This document shows positions 15,124-23,514 of a DNA stretch of 64,000 bases, piece by piece. The position numbers were made by a program, and so were the translations under genes. The notes under the pieces were generated by a model. It did no database searches. It was not told where the DNA came from and was given only the letters and a program-made list of their open reading frames with translations. Origin of the DNA: DATADD01 sp046262355 (GTDB taxonomy: Bacteria; Actinomycetota; CADDZG01; WHSQ01); the NCBI GenBank assembly GCA_046262355.1, contig JBHEMX010000093.1, positions 21,221-85,220 on the forward strand, written 5' to 3'. Positions within the stretch are counted from its first letter, which is position 1, and each line of letters opens with the position of its first letter.

Positions 15124-16130
15124 TTGAACACACGTTCGACAGCAGAGCGGAAGGAGGAGGGGGAGTCGAGTCGAGGCTGTATCCGGGGATCGAGCCGTAC
15201 GAGCGTGGAGCGTTGCGGGTCGGTCAGCGCGATCTCATGTACTGGGAGACGTGCGGTAATCCGAGCGGGAAGCCCGCTCTCGTATTGCACGGCGGCCCGG
15301 GTTCGGGATGTGTTCCATGGCACCGCAGACTCTTCGATCCAAGCGCCTACCGCCTCGTGTTGCTCGATCAGCGCGGTTGCGGGCGGAGCAAGCCGCACGC
15401 AAGCGAACCTGATATCGACCTCGCCGACAACAACACGGCAAATCTGATTAGAGACATCGAGATGCTGCGCGATCACCTCGGCCTCGATGGCTGGCTCGTG
15501 TGGGGTGGGTCCTGGGGGAGCACACTTGCGCTCGCGTACGCCGAAACGCATCCGAGTCGAGTCACGGAGATGATCTTGTGGGGTGTTACCACGGGACGCC
15601 GATCGGAGTTCGACTGGTTGTTTCGGGGCGGTGTTGCGGTGCTGTTTCCGGAGCAATGGAACCGTCTCTGCGCTGCGGTGCCACGTGCCGATCGAGGCGG
15701 CGACATTGTCGCGGCATTCCAACGACTGTTGAAGCACCCAGATCCCGAGGTGCACCAACGAGCTGCCGAAGCCTGGTGCAGGTGGGAGTCCGCGACTCTG
15801 GACTGGCCGCCGAGGAATAGATTGGCGGAGAGATTCACCGACCCCGCCTTTGCCCTGGCATTTGCGCGCCTCGTGACTCACTTCGTCGCCCACAACGCTT
15901 GGTTAGAGGACGTAGGCTTGCTCCGCGGCGCTGAGTTGCTGCACAACATTCCCGGGGTGATGATCAACGGACGGTTTGACTTTCAGGCACCGATCGGCAA
16001 CGCATGGGCGCTCCATCGCGTGTGGCCGCAAGCCGAACTAGTCATCATCGACAACGCCGGGCACGCCGCGGACGGCCCGAATCTCACCCGAGAACTGATC
16101 CGCGCCGGCGACCGATTCAAGAACAGATAG
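15120..16130 (+). CDS. pip: Prolyl aminopeptidase (peptidase S33)
   Basis: 336 residues. Alpha/beta hydrolase that removes N-terminal proline. Seen: LVLHGGPGSGCVPWHRRLFDP (HGGPG oxyanion region), LLDQRGCGRS, the nucleophile elbow GGSWGSTLAL, Asp in INGRFDFQAP, and the C-terminal His in NAGHAA. The family usually begins at LYPxIEPY, here residue 20, and a strong GGAAGGAGGAGG (15149-15160) and an SOS-like box fall inside the first 19 codons. The real start may therefore be near CTG 15177. Base composition is visibly less GC-rich than the neighbours. Together with its place beside tRNA-Gly this suggests acquisition. Confidence 0.88.
   Translation: MLEHTFDSRAEGGGGVESRLYPGIEPYERGALRVGQRDLMYWETCGNPSGKPALVLHGGPGSGCVPWHRRLFDPSAYRLVLLDQRGCGRSKPHASEPDIDLADNNTANLIRDIEMLRDHLGLDGWLVWGGSWGSTLALAYAETHPSRVTEMILWGVTTGRRSEFDWLFRGGVAVLFPEQWNRLCAAVPRADRGGDIVAAFQRLLKHPDPEVHQRAAEAWCRWESATLDWPPRNRLAERFTDPAFALAFARLVTHFVAHNAWLEDVGLLRGAELLHNIPGVMINGRFDFQAPIGNAWALHRVWPQAELVIIDNAGHAADGPNLTRELIRAGDRFKNR
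15125..15138. promoter_or_regulatory. SOS-like box near tRNA-Gly / pip
   Basis: TGAACACACGTTCG keeps the GAAC-N4-GTTC core with the RNRY spacer of the LexA consensus and differs at one outer position. It would be inside the pip coding region if ATG 15120 were the start, but upstream of the strong purine-rich GGAAGGAGGAGG (15149-15160) if translation starts later. Confidence 0.45.
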
Positions 16131-16288
16131 GCACCCTTCCTTCCCCGACCTGCTGCAGCCTGTCTTGGGATGTGCCCTGGTTTGAAGCCGCTTCCCCTTG
16201 TGGCGCCGCAGTTCGACGATCGCACCATGAAGTGGCGTGAGTGGCTGGACGGATCCTTGGTGGGGCGTCCCGTTAGGCTTCTCGACAT

Positions 16289-17005
16289 ATGGCCCGGCAC
16301 GATGCTCGAGAAGCCTCTGTTCGGTACGCACCCGTCGATCCGGCGGAGGCGGGGACGGCCTTGCAGGGGTCTTACAGCGCCGTAACCGGGCTCCTCGAGG
16401 GCGTCGACGACAACGCCTTCTTCAGGCCGACACTCTGCACGGGCTGGGTCGTGTCCGATCTCGTGTTCCATCTCATGCTCGACGCTCAGAGGGCACTCAT
16501 CGCCTTTGCCACTCCCTCCGAGGATCCCCCCGACGTCGACTTCATCACCTACTGGCGCCCGTGGTCCTCCGACAGCGAAAGCGCCGTCGCACACGCTCGC
16601 TTCGTGCGCATCGCGGCTTCGGCCTACTCCACTCCCTCGAGTCTCGTGGCTCATGGGCGCGCCACCGCCGAGGCCGTTGTGCGAGCGGCGTCCGAGATCG
16701 ACATGGCAGGGCGCGTCGCGACCCAAGGTCACACGCTGACGGTCCCGGACTTCCTGGCCACTCTCGCCGTAGAGGCCACCGTGCACTACCTCGATCTGGT
16801 CGCTTTCCTGGACGACGCCCCCAACCCGGACGGCGCCGCTCTGGCTCTCGTCCGCAGGACGCTGGACGGGCTCGCGGGTACCTCTGTCGACATGGCGTGG
16901 GACGATCGGGTCTACGCGTTGAAGGCGACCGGGCGCTTGCCGCTAACCGACGATGAACCGGAGCAGCTCGGATCGATCGCCGGCGACTTCCCGCTGTTCA
17001 GCTAA
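16289..17005 (+). CDS. DinB-like / mycothiol-dependent maleylpyruvate isomerase family protein
   Basis: 238 residues. The pattern LCTGWVVSDLVFHLM (about residue 49), with a His for metal, and a later EATVHYLDLVAF match the MDMPI N-terminal/DinB four-helix metal-binding fold. Members use mycothiol in isomerisations or are metal-dependent thiol transferases. In this genome it could stand in for the maleylacetoacetate isomerase missing from the tyrosine cluster, but there is no direct evidence. The 158 bp upstream (16131-16288) hold no gene I recognise. Confidence 0.68.
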   Translation: MARHDAREASVRYAPVDPAEAGTALQGSYSAVTGLLEGVDDNAFFRPTLCTGWVVSDLVFHLMLDAQRALIAFATPSEDPPDVDFITYWRPWSSDSESAVAHARFVRIAASAYSTPSSLVAHGRATAEAVVRAASEIDMAGRVATQGHTLTVPDFLATLAVEATVHYLDLVAFLDDAPNPDGAALALVRRTLDGLAGTSVDMAWDDRVYALKATGRLPLTDDEPEQLGSIAGDFPLFS

Positions 17006-17053
17006 GGCTGTAGGACCGGGGACGCAGGTGAGTCTGCCACGTCCTCGGGGCGG

Positions 17054-17779
17054 CTACCGCTCCTTCTTGATGGTGCTATCGAGCAACTGCAGAGCGACGT
17101 CGCGCAGCTTCATGTTCTTGTTCTGCGACACCTTTCGAAGCACATCGAACGCCTTCTCCTCAGTGCACTTCTCGCGCTCCATCAGGATCCCGACCGCGGC
17201 ACCGATCATGCGGTTCGACTGCAGCGCATCCTCGAGCTGAGCGCTCAGGGCGCGCGCACGGTCGTAGGCGTGTGCGTTGGCCAGCACAACCGACACTTGC
17301 TCGGCAAGGCCGCGTGCGATCTCTTCCTCTTGAGCCCCGAAGGCCTTCGCGCTTCGTGAGTAGACGTTGAGGGCACCGATGCTTCTAGCGCGTACCGACA
17401 GCGGGGCCGACATGGCGCTCAAGATGCCGGAGCCGACCGCGCGCGGCGAGAAGCTGGGCCACCTCGTCTCTTCCTCCATCGAATCGACGATGAAGACCCG
17501 GCTCTCGCGTATCGAATCCAGGCACGGGCCTTCGCCGGTTTCGTACTGGTGGGAATCGACCTCGCCTACGATCTCGTCGGTGGCGCCTGTGGTGCGCCTG
17601 TGCCCCTCCTCGACCAACGAGATGCCGGCTGCGTCCGCGGATGGGATGCTCCTCACCGAGGCCTCGGCGGCCTTCTCGAGCGTGCTGTCGAGCGATTCCT
17701 CGGTCAGGAGGAGAGTCGTCAAGTCGCCGACTGCGCGCATGACGTCGTGGTCCTGTCGATCTGGTGGTACGCGCGACAC
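17054..17779 (-). CDS. GAF-ANTAR domain regulator
   Basis: 241 residues. GAF domain over about residues 12-165 (ADAAGISLVEEG, YETGEGPCLDSIRE, LSVRARSIGALNVYS), then a C-terminal ANTAR RNA-binding domain (QSNRMIGAAVGILM, TEEKAFDVLRKVSQ). Such proteins bind nascent RNA and prevent termination in response to a GAF ligand or partner. Divergent from dcd with a 160-bp gap. Target unknown. Confidence 0.88.
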   Translation of the reverse strand: MSRVPPDRQDHDVMRAVGDLTTLLLTEESLDSTLEKAAEASVRSIPSADAAGISLVEEGHRRTTGATDEIVGEVDSHQYETGEGPCLDSIRESRVFIVDSMEEETRWPSFSPRAVGSGILSAMSAPLSVRARSIGALNVYSRSAKAFGAQEEEIARGLAEQVSVVLANAHAYDRARALSAQLEDALQSNRMIGAAVGILMEREKCTEEKAFDVLRKVSQNKNMKLRDVALQLLDSTIKKER

Positions 17780-17903
17780 GGCCGCTCCTCCCCGGCGCCC
17801 TTGGCGAGAGGAGGACGCGGGAGACCTCGCGCCTCGGCGCCCCCTGTCCCAAAGGTCCCGAGGAGCTTACAGCGGCCGGGCACCGGCAGCCCGGTCTGCT
17901 CGG

Positions 17904-17909
17904 TAGACT
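17904..17909 (+). promoter_or_regulatory. -10 box of dcd
   Basis: TAGACT, about 30 bp before ATG 17940, with a Shine-Dalgarno TTGGAGGA in between, so this transcript has a short leader. Confidence 0.4.
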
Positions 17910-17939
17910 CCGCCCAGCCAGCACCTTGGAGGACCACTG

Positions 17940-18506
17940 ATGATCCTCTCGGATCGCGACATCCGCGCGGCGGTGTCGGCCGGGCTCATCGGGATCGAGC
18001 CCTTCGACGCCGCCGACGTGCAGCCGTCTTCGGTCGACCTGCGCGTCGATCGCTTCTTCCGTACCTTTCACAACGCGCGCCACCCCTATATCGATGTGAA
18101 GAAGCCGATGGAAGACCTGACCGAGTTGGTGGAGGTCGGTGAAGAAGAAGCGTTCATCCTTCATCCCGGCGAGTTCGTCCTCGGCTCGACGCGCGAGTAC
18201 GTGCGGCTCCCGAACGATCTCGTGGCGCGACTCGAGGGCAAGAGCTCGCTGGGGCGTCTTGGGTTGCTGATCCACTCAACCGCCGGCTACGTCGATCCTG
18301 GGTTCGAGGGTCACCTGACCCTCGAACTCTCCAACGTAGCCAACCTGCCCATCACGATCTATCCCAACATGAGGATCGGTCAGATCAGCTTCTTCAGGCT
18401 GTCGTCTCCCGCGGATCACCCTTATGGATCTGGACGGCTGGGATCGAAGTATCAGGGGCAGCGCGGCCCGACGCCATCGCGCTACTTCGAGAACTTCCCC
18501 ACGTAG
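17940..18506 (+). CDS. dcd: dCTP deaminase, probably dUMP-forming
   Basis: 188 residues. Starts [47 protein letters not shown] with the catalytic Glu region after it ([11 protein letters not shown]), and a C-terminal [16 protein letters not shown]. The HSTAG motif and the C-terminal tail match the mycobacterial bifunctional form that makes dUMP directly from dCTP. Good Shine-Dalgarno TTGGAGGA upstream. Confidence 0.94.
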   Translation: MILSDRDIRAAVSAGLIGIEPFDAADVQPSSVDLRVDRFFRTFHNARHPYIDVKKPMEDLTELVEVGEEEAFILHPGEFVLGSTREYVRLPNDLVARLEGKSSLGRLGLLIHSTAGYVDPGFEGHLTLELSNVANLPITIYPNMRIGQISFFRLSSPADHPYGSGRLGSKYQGQRGPTPSRYFENFPT

Positions 18507-18548
18507 GCCGCGCCGGCGCCCGGTCTACCTCGGCCCCGGTGGGTCGCC

Positions 18549-20579
18549 TTATGGATCGACGGAGCGCAACAAGAGTTGCGCGACGTCCTCCACCGACATA
18601 TCGGCGTCCGCGTGTCGTTCGGCGATGCCGTCGGAGAGCATGATGTTGCAGAACGGACAACCGACGGCGAGCGTGTCGGAGGCCGATGCGAGAGCTTCAT
18701 CGGTTCGCTCCATGTTCATCTTCTTGCCCATGCGCTCTTCCATCCACATCCGTCCTCCCCCGGCACCACAGCAGAACGTCGCGTGACCGTGACGGTGCAG
18801 CTCTCGGTATTCCGTCCCGGGGATCGCCTCGATGACCCGGCGCGCCCCTCGCCATACATCGTTGTGGCGGGCGTTGTAGCAGGGGTCGTGATAGGTGACC
18901 GACTTCGGCATCGGGTCGCGCGGCTGCAGCCGTCCGGCGCGCACCAGCTCGGCGAGGAACTCCGTGTGGTGCACGACCTCGTAGTTGCCGCCGAACTGGG
19001 GATACTCGTTGAACAGCGTGTTGAAGCAGTGGGGGCACGACGTGACGATCTGGCGCACACCGTGCCGCTCGAGTTGCTCGATGTTCTGCTCGGCGAGCAT
19101 CTGATAGATGTGCTCCGCTCCCATCCGGCGCGCCGGATCTCCCGTACACGATTCGTCGCCACCCAGGACCGCGAAGCTGACATCTGCGAGCTGCATCAGC
19201 TTCGCGAAGTCGTAGATGACCTTCTTGTTGCGGTCGTCGAATGCGCCTGCACATCCGACCCACAAAAGCACGTCCGCGTCGGACGCTTCCGAGATGTGCG
19301 GTATCTCCAACGGTTGCAGGCCTGCGCCTCCCTTCATCCAATCGAGCCGAGCCTGAGGAGGTTGCCCCCACGGGTTGCCGGTCGTCTCCAAGCTCTGCAG
19401 CGCACTTTGCATCTCGCGCGGGAAACGTGATTCGCTCATGACGAGGTTCCGGCGCATGTCGACGATGGCGTCGATGTGCTCGATGTTGACCGGACAGGCC
19501 TGCACGCATGCACCGCATGTCGTGCAATCCCATATGACCTCGTCTTCGACCACATCAGGGTTCAGAGGTGGGAGCTCGCCGGCCGCACCCTCGAGCGCTT
19601 CGCCGCCGGCCCGCTGCGCGGCGAGAAGCCGGGGGCCGCGCGCGAAGAGCTCGTCGCGCAGATCCATGATCAGGAGCTTCGGCGACAGTGGTTTGCCGGT
19701 GGCCCACGCGGGACATTGCGACTGGCAGCGTCCACATTCCGTGCAGGTGTAGCCGTCGAGCAGCTGCTTCCAGGTGAGATCGGTGATCTTGGCGGCCCCG
19801 AAGGTGTCCTCCTCGGTCATCTCCTCGAGATCGAGGTGCATGGGCTTGAGAGCGCCCTTGGGCCGCTCCGAGGTGAACAGCACGTTGAATCCAGAGGTGA
19901 TGATGTGCAGGTGCTTCGAGTATGTGATGTAGACGAGGAACCCAAGCACGATCAGCGCGTGCCACCACAGGAACACCGTGTCGAGTGCTTCGAGCGCCTC
20001 AGGTGACATGCGCTCGAACAGAGGCGCCGGGGCGTTCGAGAGCGGCACCCAGTTCGTGTCGTACGGAAAGAAGCCGCGCGCTATCGCGGTTGCTCGTGCG
20101 AGCAGCACCGTCAACATGATCCCGGCGATCGTGAGCAGGATGAAGTCGGCTTCTCTGAGGTGGGATCCCTTGAAGCGACCGGGACGCTGCAGCTTGCGGA
20201 TGGCGAGCGCCAACGCTACTCCCACGAAGACGGCGGCGATGAAAAGATCTTGCAGCGCCCCCAGAGGCCCCCAGCTCCCGATCAGCGGGAGGTAGAAATC
20301 CTCGGAGTAGATGGCGCCGAAGGCCTCGACGATCGTCGTGAACAGAACAATGAAGCCCCAGAAGATCAAGAAGTGCATGACTCCGGGCAAGGTCCACTGC
20401 AGGAGCTTGCGCTGGCCGAACACTACGATTACCTGATCCTTGAGCTTGCGCGTCCAGCTCGTGGGGATCCGGTCGTCGGGCCGTCCCAGGCGCAGAAGAG
20501 CGACGAGGTCGCGTGCGCGTCTGAGGAACAGAGCCAACGCTGCGAGCAGCAACAGCGTCATCACGATCTGCTCGCGCAC
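18549..20579 (-). CDS. Membrane Fe-S oxidoreductase, EtfD-like
   Basis: 676 residues. About six N-terminal membrane helices (NarI-like/DUF fold), then two [4Fe-4S] motifs CTECGRCQSQCP and CTTCGACVQACP, and two CCG-type domains (GCAGAFDDRNKK, TSCPHCFNTL, HDPCYNARHND, FCCGAGGGRMW). The layout is that of mycobacterial EtfD (Rv0338c), which passes electrons from electron-transfer flavoprotein to menaquinone during acyl-CoA oxidation. Start GTG 20579 has GAGGAC at proper spacing; an ATG at 20663 is possible but would overlap the divergent promoter. Function is inferred from architecture. Confidence 0.85.
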   Translation of the reverse strand: MREQIVMTLLLLAALALFLRRARDLVALLRLGRPDDRIPTSWTRKLKDQVIVVFGQRKLLQWTLPGVMHFLIFWGFIVLFTTIVEAFGAIYSEDFYLPLIGSWGPLGALQDLFIAAVFVGVALALAIRKLQRPGRFKGSHLREADFILLTIAGIMLTVLLARATAIARGFFPYDTNWVPLSNAPAPLFERMSPEALEALDTVFLWWHALIVLGFLVYITYSKHLHIITSGFNVLFTSERPKGALKPMHLDLEEMTEEDTFGAAKITDLTWKQLLDGYTCTECGRCQSQCPAWATGKPLSPKLLIMDLRDELFARGPRLLAAQRAGGEALEGAAGELPPLNPDVVEDEVIWDCTTCGACVQACPVNIEHIDAIVDMRRNLVMSESRFPREMQSALQSLETTGNPWGQPPQARLDWMKGGAGLQPLEIPHISEASDADVLLWVGCAGAFDDRNKKVIYDFAKLMQLADVSFAVLGGDESCTGDPARRMGAEHIYQMLAEQNIEQLERHGVRQIVTSCPHCFNTLFNEYPQFGGNYEVVHHTEFLAELVRAGRLQPRDPMPKSVTYHDPCYNARHNDVWRGARRVIEAIPGTEYRELHRHGHATFCCGAGGGRMWMEERMGKKMNMERTDEALASASDTLAVGCPFCNIMLSDGIAERHADADMSVEDVAQLLLRSVDP

Positions 20580-20671
20580 CCGCCGTCCTCTCTTCTCGTG
20601 TTCGTCGTTACCAAGCCGACCAACGCGCTGCGAAGTATAGGTTGCGCATCTTGGACCTATCATCGGGCCGG

Positions 20672-21358
20672 ATGAGTGCCACGGCGCGCCGCACGTCGCT
20701 CGAAACCTCGGTTGGGAGGTTATCGGCAGCCTTTGACGGTCCCGATGACGCGGATGCCCTGGTGGTCTTGGCGCACGGCGCCGGGGCGCGCCTCGACGGC
20801 GAGTTCATGTCGACCGTCGCAGAGGGCCTCGGACGCCGTTCGATGCTCGTGTGCCGCTTCAACTTCCTCTACGCCGAGCAGGATCGCAAGGGGCCTGATC
20901 GTGGGCCGATCCTGGAGGACACCTGGCGCGCCGTGCTCGAGGCGCTCGCCGACGTGGCGCGCGACAAGTCCCTAATCCTCGGCGGCAAGTCGATGGGGGG
21001 AAGGATCGCGTCACACGTCGTCGCCGACGGAGCGACCGCGGACGGGCTTGTCTTCCTCGGCTATCCCCTGCATCCTCCGGGCAAGCCCGGGCGTCTGCGA
21101 GACGAGCACCTCGCGCGCATCCCGGTGCCGATGCTGTTCGTCGAGGGCACGCGCGACCCCTTCTGCCCGCTCGAGACGCTGCACGCCGTGCTGCAGCGCC
21201 TCGAGGCCGACGCCGAGGTCGCGCCGATTGACGGCGGAGACCACTCGTTCAAGGTGCGGCGCTCCTCCGGGCGCACGACTCAACAGGCATGGCGAGAGGT
21301 CACCGACGCGGCGGCAGCATGGATCGAGGCCCGCATCGAGCGGCCTCGGGCCTCATGA
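20672..21358 (+). CDS. Alpha/beta-hydrolase, KANL3/Tex30 or dienelactone-hydrolase-like
   Basis: 228 residues. LVVLAHGAGARLDGEFM near the N-terminus, nucleophile elbow LGGKSMGGRIASHV (Ser near residue 110), acidic residue in VEGTRDPFCPL, and a His in GGDHSFKV. TATCAT ends 8 nt before ATG 20672, a leaderless-type arrangement, and there is no good Shine-Dalgarno. ATGA overlap with the GH15 gene. Substrate unknown. Confidence 0.8.
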   Translation: MSATARRTSLETSVGRLSAAFDGPDDADALVVLAHGAGARLDGEFMSTVAEGLGRRSMLVCRFNFLYAEQDRKGPDRGPILEDTWRAVLEALADVARDKSLILGGKSMGGRIASHVVADGATADGLVFLGYPLHPPGKPGRLRDEHLARIPVPMLFVEGTRDPFCPLETLHAVLQRLEADAEVAPIDGGDHSFKVRRSSGRTTQQAWREVTDAAAAWIEARIERPRAS

Positions 21359-23193
21359 CGCGCATCGAGGACTACGCTCTCATCGGAGACACGCATTCCG
21401 CGGGGTTGGTCGGCCTCGACGGTTCGATCGACTGGTTGTGTCTGCCGCGCTTCGATTCCGGGTCGACCTTCGGAGCGCTCCTCGATCCCCTCAAGGGCGG
21501 CCACTGGCAGCTAGTTCCACGCGACCCGTGGGAGTCGCACAGGCGCTATCGAGGCGACACGCTGGTGCTGGAGACGACCTTCGAGACGGCGTCCGGCTCG
21601 GCGGCCGTCGTCGACTGCCTTCCCCTCGAGCAGCACTCGGACCCGTCACGGCCGCGTGAAATCTACCCCTATGAGGTCGTGGTGCGGATCGTCTCCGGCA
21701 AGACGGGCACCCTTAGGTGGGACATGGTGTTCGAGCCCCGTTTCGACTACGGCTACGTCGAGCCGTGGCTCCGGCATGTGCAGGCCGACGGCGAGAGCGC
21801 GGTTGAGGCGGTGGGTGGCCCCGACGCACTCGTTCTGCGCGCCGGCGTTCCTCTTACGATCGAGGACTGTTCGGTGCACGCTTCGTTCGAGGTGTCCTCC
21901 GGGGAAGCCGTTGCTTTCCTCGCGGCCTACCACCCATCCCATGTGAGACCGAACACACCGTTGCGCTCGAGCGACGGCTCCCTCCTGGTCGAGCTCACCA
22001 CCGAGTACTGGCAGCGATGGGCGGCGCGCTGCAGCTATGAGGGGCGCTGGAGACAAGCGGTTGTGCGTAGCCTGCTCACGTTGAAGGCGCTCACGTTCTC
22101 GCCCACGGGCGGGATCGTCGCGGCTGCGACGACGTCGCTTCCCGAGGCGCTGGGTGGAGAGCGGAACTGGGACTATCGCTATTGCTGGCTGCGCGATGCG
22201 ACGTACATGCTCGACGTCTTGGTGGAAGAGGGATATACGGCAGAAGCCGTCGAGTGGCGCGACTGGCTGTTGCGCGCCGTGGCTGGAGATCCCCAGGACA
22301 TGCAGATCATGTACGGCGTGCGCGGCGAGCGGCGGCTCCTCGAGTATGAGTTGCCGTGGCTCAGCGGATACGAAGACTCGAGGCCCGTGCGCATCGGCAA
22401 CGGCGCCGTCGAGCAGTTCCAGCTAGACGTCTACGGAGAGGTCATGGACTCGTTCCACTCGGCGCGCCTCGCCGGGATAGAGAGCACCGACGAATCCTGG
22501 AAGCTGGAGAGGAACATCGTCGACTTCGTGTGCCGGCACTGGCGCGATCCGGACGAGGGCATCTGGGAGGTGCGATCCGGCCGCCGGCACTTCGTCCACT
22601 CGAAGGTGATGGCCTGGGTCGCGCTCGACAGAGCGGTGGTTGCCGTCGAGGACGATGGACTGGAGGGACCGCTCGATCGATGGAAGCAGGTGCGGGACGA
22701 GATCCGTGCCGACGTGCTTCAGCGGGGCTACAACGAGGCGCGCGCCTGCTTCACGCGCTCGTACGGCTCGCAGGAGCTCGATGCGAGCTTGTTGATGCTT
22801 CCAATCATCGGTTTCCTGCCCGCCGGTGACGACCGGATGCAACGAACGATCGAGGCGATCGAGAGGGAGCTCGTCGTCGACGGGTTCGTTCTTCGATACC
22901 GAACGGAGGCCGCGAGCGATGGCCTTCCTGCCGGCGAGGGAACGTTTCTCATGTGCACCTTTTGGCTCGCCAAGTGCCTCAAGCTCCTCGGGCGCGACGA
23001 CGACGCGGGGGCGATGTTCGAACGCGTCGTCAACCTCCGCAACGACGTTGGGCTGCTGTCCGAGCAGTACGATGCTCGGCGAAGACGTCTCGTCGGAAAC
23101 TTCCCGCAGGCCTTCTCGCACACCGCACTGATCACCACGGCGCTCGCCTTCGAGAGTTCGATGACGTCCGATTACATGAGGCGCAGCCGCTGA
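21355..23193 (+). CDS. Glycoside hydrolase family 15 (trehalase/glucoamylase-like)
   Basis: 612 residues. N-terminal beta-sandwich (IEDYALIGDTHSAGLVGLDG, IDWLCLPRFDS) followed by an (alpha/alpha)6 barrel with ERNWDYRYCWLRDATYML, HWRDPDEGIWEVR (probable general acid/base region) and GNFPQAFSHTAL. Actinobacterial relatives include the acid trehalase Rv2402-type enzymes, so trehalose hydrolysis is the best guess. No signal peptide, so cytoplasmic. Translationally coupled to the upstream hydrolase (ATGA). Confidence 0.88.
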   Translation: MTRIEDYALIGDTHSAGLVGLDGSIDWLCLPRFDSGSTFGALLDPLKGGHWQLVPRDPWESHRRYRGDTLVLETTFETASGSAAVVDCLPLEQHSDPSRPREIYPYEVVVRIVSGKTGTLRWDMVFEPRFDYGYVEPWLRHVQADGESAVEAVGGPDALVLRAGVPLTIEDCSVHASFEVSSGEAVAFLAAYHPSHVRPNTPLRSSDGSLLVELTTEYWQRWAARCSYEGRWRQAVVRSLLTLKALTFSPTGGIVAAATTSLPEALGGERNWDYRYCWLRDATYMLDVLVEEGYTAEAVEWRDWLLRAVAGDPQDMQIMYGVRGERRLLEYELPWLSGYEDSRPVRIGNGAVEQFQLDVYGEVMDSFHSARLAGIESTDESWKLERNIVDFVCRHWRDPDEGIWEVRSGRRHFVHSKVMAWVALDRAVVAVEDDGLEGPLDRWKQVRDEIRADVLQRGYNEARACFTRSYGSQELDASLLMLPIIGFLPAGDDRMQRTIEAIERELVVDGFVLRYRTEAASDGLPAGEGTFLMCTFWLAKCLKLLGRDDDAGAMFERVVNLRNDVGLLSEQYDARRRRLVGNFPQAFSHTALITTALAFESSMTSDYMRRSR

Positions 23194-23207
23194 GGCCCGG
23201 CCGCCGG

Positions 23208-23213
23208 TAGACT
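23208..23213 (+). promoter_or_regulatory. -10 box of the selenoprotein gene (leaderless pattern)
   Basis: TAGACT, exactly 6 nt, then GTG 23220. Identical spacing to 6249, 29701 and 43500. It supports a real transcription and translation start here, despite the TGA ten codons later. Confidence 0.55.
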
Positions 23214-23219
23214 GCTCTC

Positions 23220-23456
23220 GTGAAGGTCGCCATCGAGTACTGCACGCGGTGAGGCTACGCGCCTAGAGCCGTCGGTCTGACGGAGAGAATGCTCGAGGAG
23301 TTCGAGCGCGACATCTCCCAGCTCACCCTCGTTCCGGGCACCGGGGGTGTCTTCGAGGTGACCGTCGATGGGGACCTCGTCTCGTCCAAGAAGGCGACCG
23401 GAAGACACGCCGAGATCGACGACATCCTAGCTTCTGTGAGGGCGCGCTCGAGCTGA
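23220..23456 (+). CDS. SelW-like selenoprotein (Rdx family, CxxU), Sec at in-frame TGA 23250
   Basis: 78 residues if TGA at 23250-23252 is read as selenocysteine; the next in-frame stop is TGA 23454-23456. N-terminus reads MKVAIEYCTR-U-GYAPRA, i.e. the CxxU redox motif in the exact SelW/SelT/Rdx context (YCxxUGY). It continues with LTERMLEEF, LVPGTGGVFEVTVDG and LVSSKKATGRH, matching the family end to end (VPGTGGVFEV-x-VDG-x-L-x-x-SKK). A hairpin with a GGUCU apical loop lies 16-34 nt after the TGA. A -10 box stands 6 nt before the GTG. Probable thioredoxin-fold thiol oxidoreductase. Implies a selA/selB/selC/selD system elsewhere. A Cys-to-stop mutation is the alternative, but it would not create the hairpin. 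Confidence 0.85.
23269..23283 (+). promoter_or_regulatory. Bacterial SECIS-like hairpin
   Basis: CCGTC-GGTCT-GACGG: a perfect 5-bp stem with a GGUCU apical loop, 16 nt after the Sec TGA (the loop G lies about 21 nt after it). The E. coli fdhF SECIS presents the same GGUC/GGUCU loop bases to SelB at nearly the same distance. It lies within the reading frame, as bacterial SECIS elements do. Confidence 0.7.
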
Positions 23457-23514
23457 GGCTCGGTTCGGTCTCGCCCCGGCAAGCTTGCCACAGGCCCGGT
23501 CTCTGCGGGACGAC

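Noticed and set aside
16255..16270. Shared TGGTGGGGCGT word at about 16255 and 28899 as a dispersed repeat
   Set aside because: Similarity covers only about 16 bp with mismatches, and the flanks are unrelated; explainable by chance in GC-rich DNA.
23220..23456. Selenoprotein gene read as a pseudogene with a nonsense mutation
   Set aside because: The TGA falls precisely on the redox position of the family, the downstream frame is intact, a SECIS-like loop follows at the right distance, and a start-proximal promoter is present. Chance decay would not give all four.
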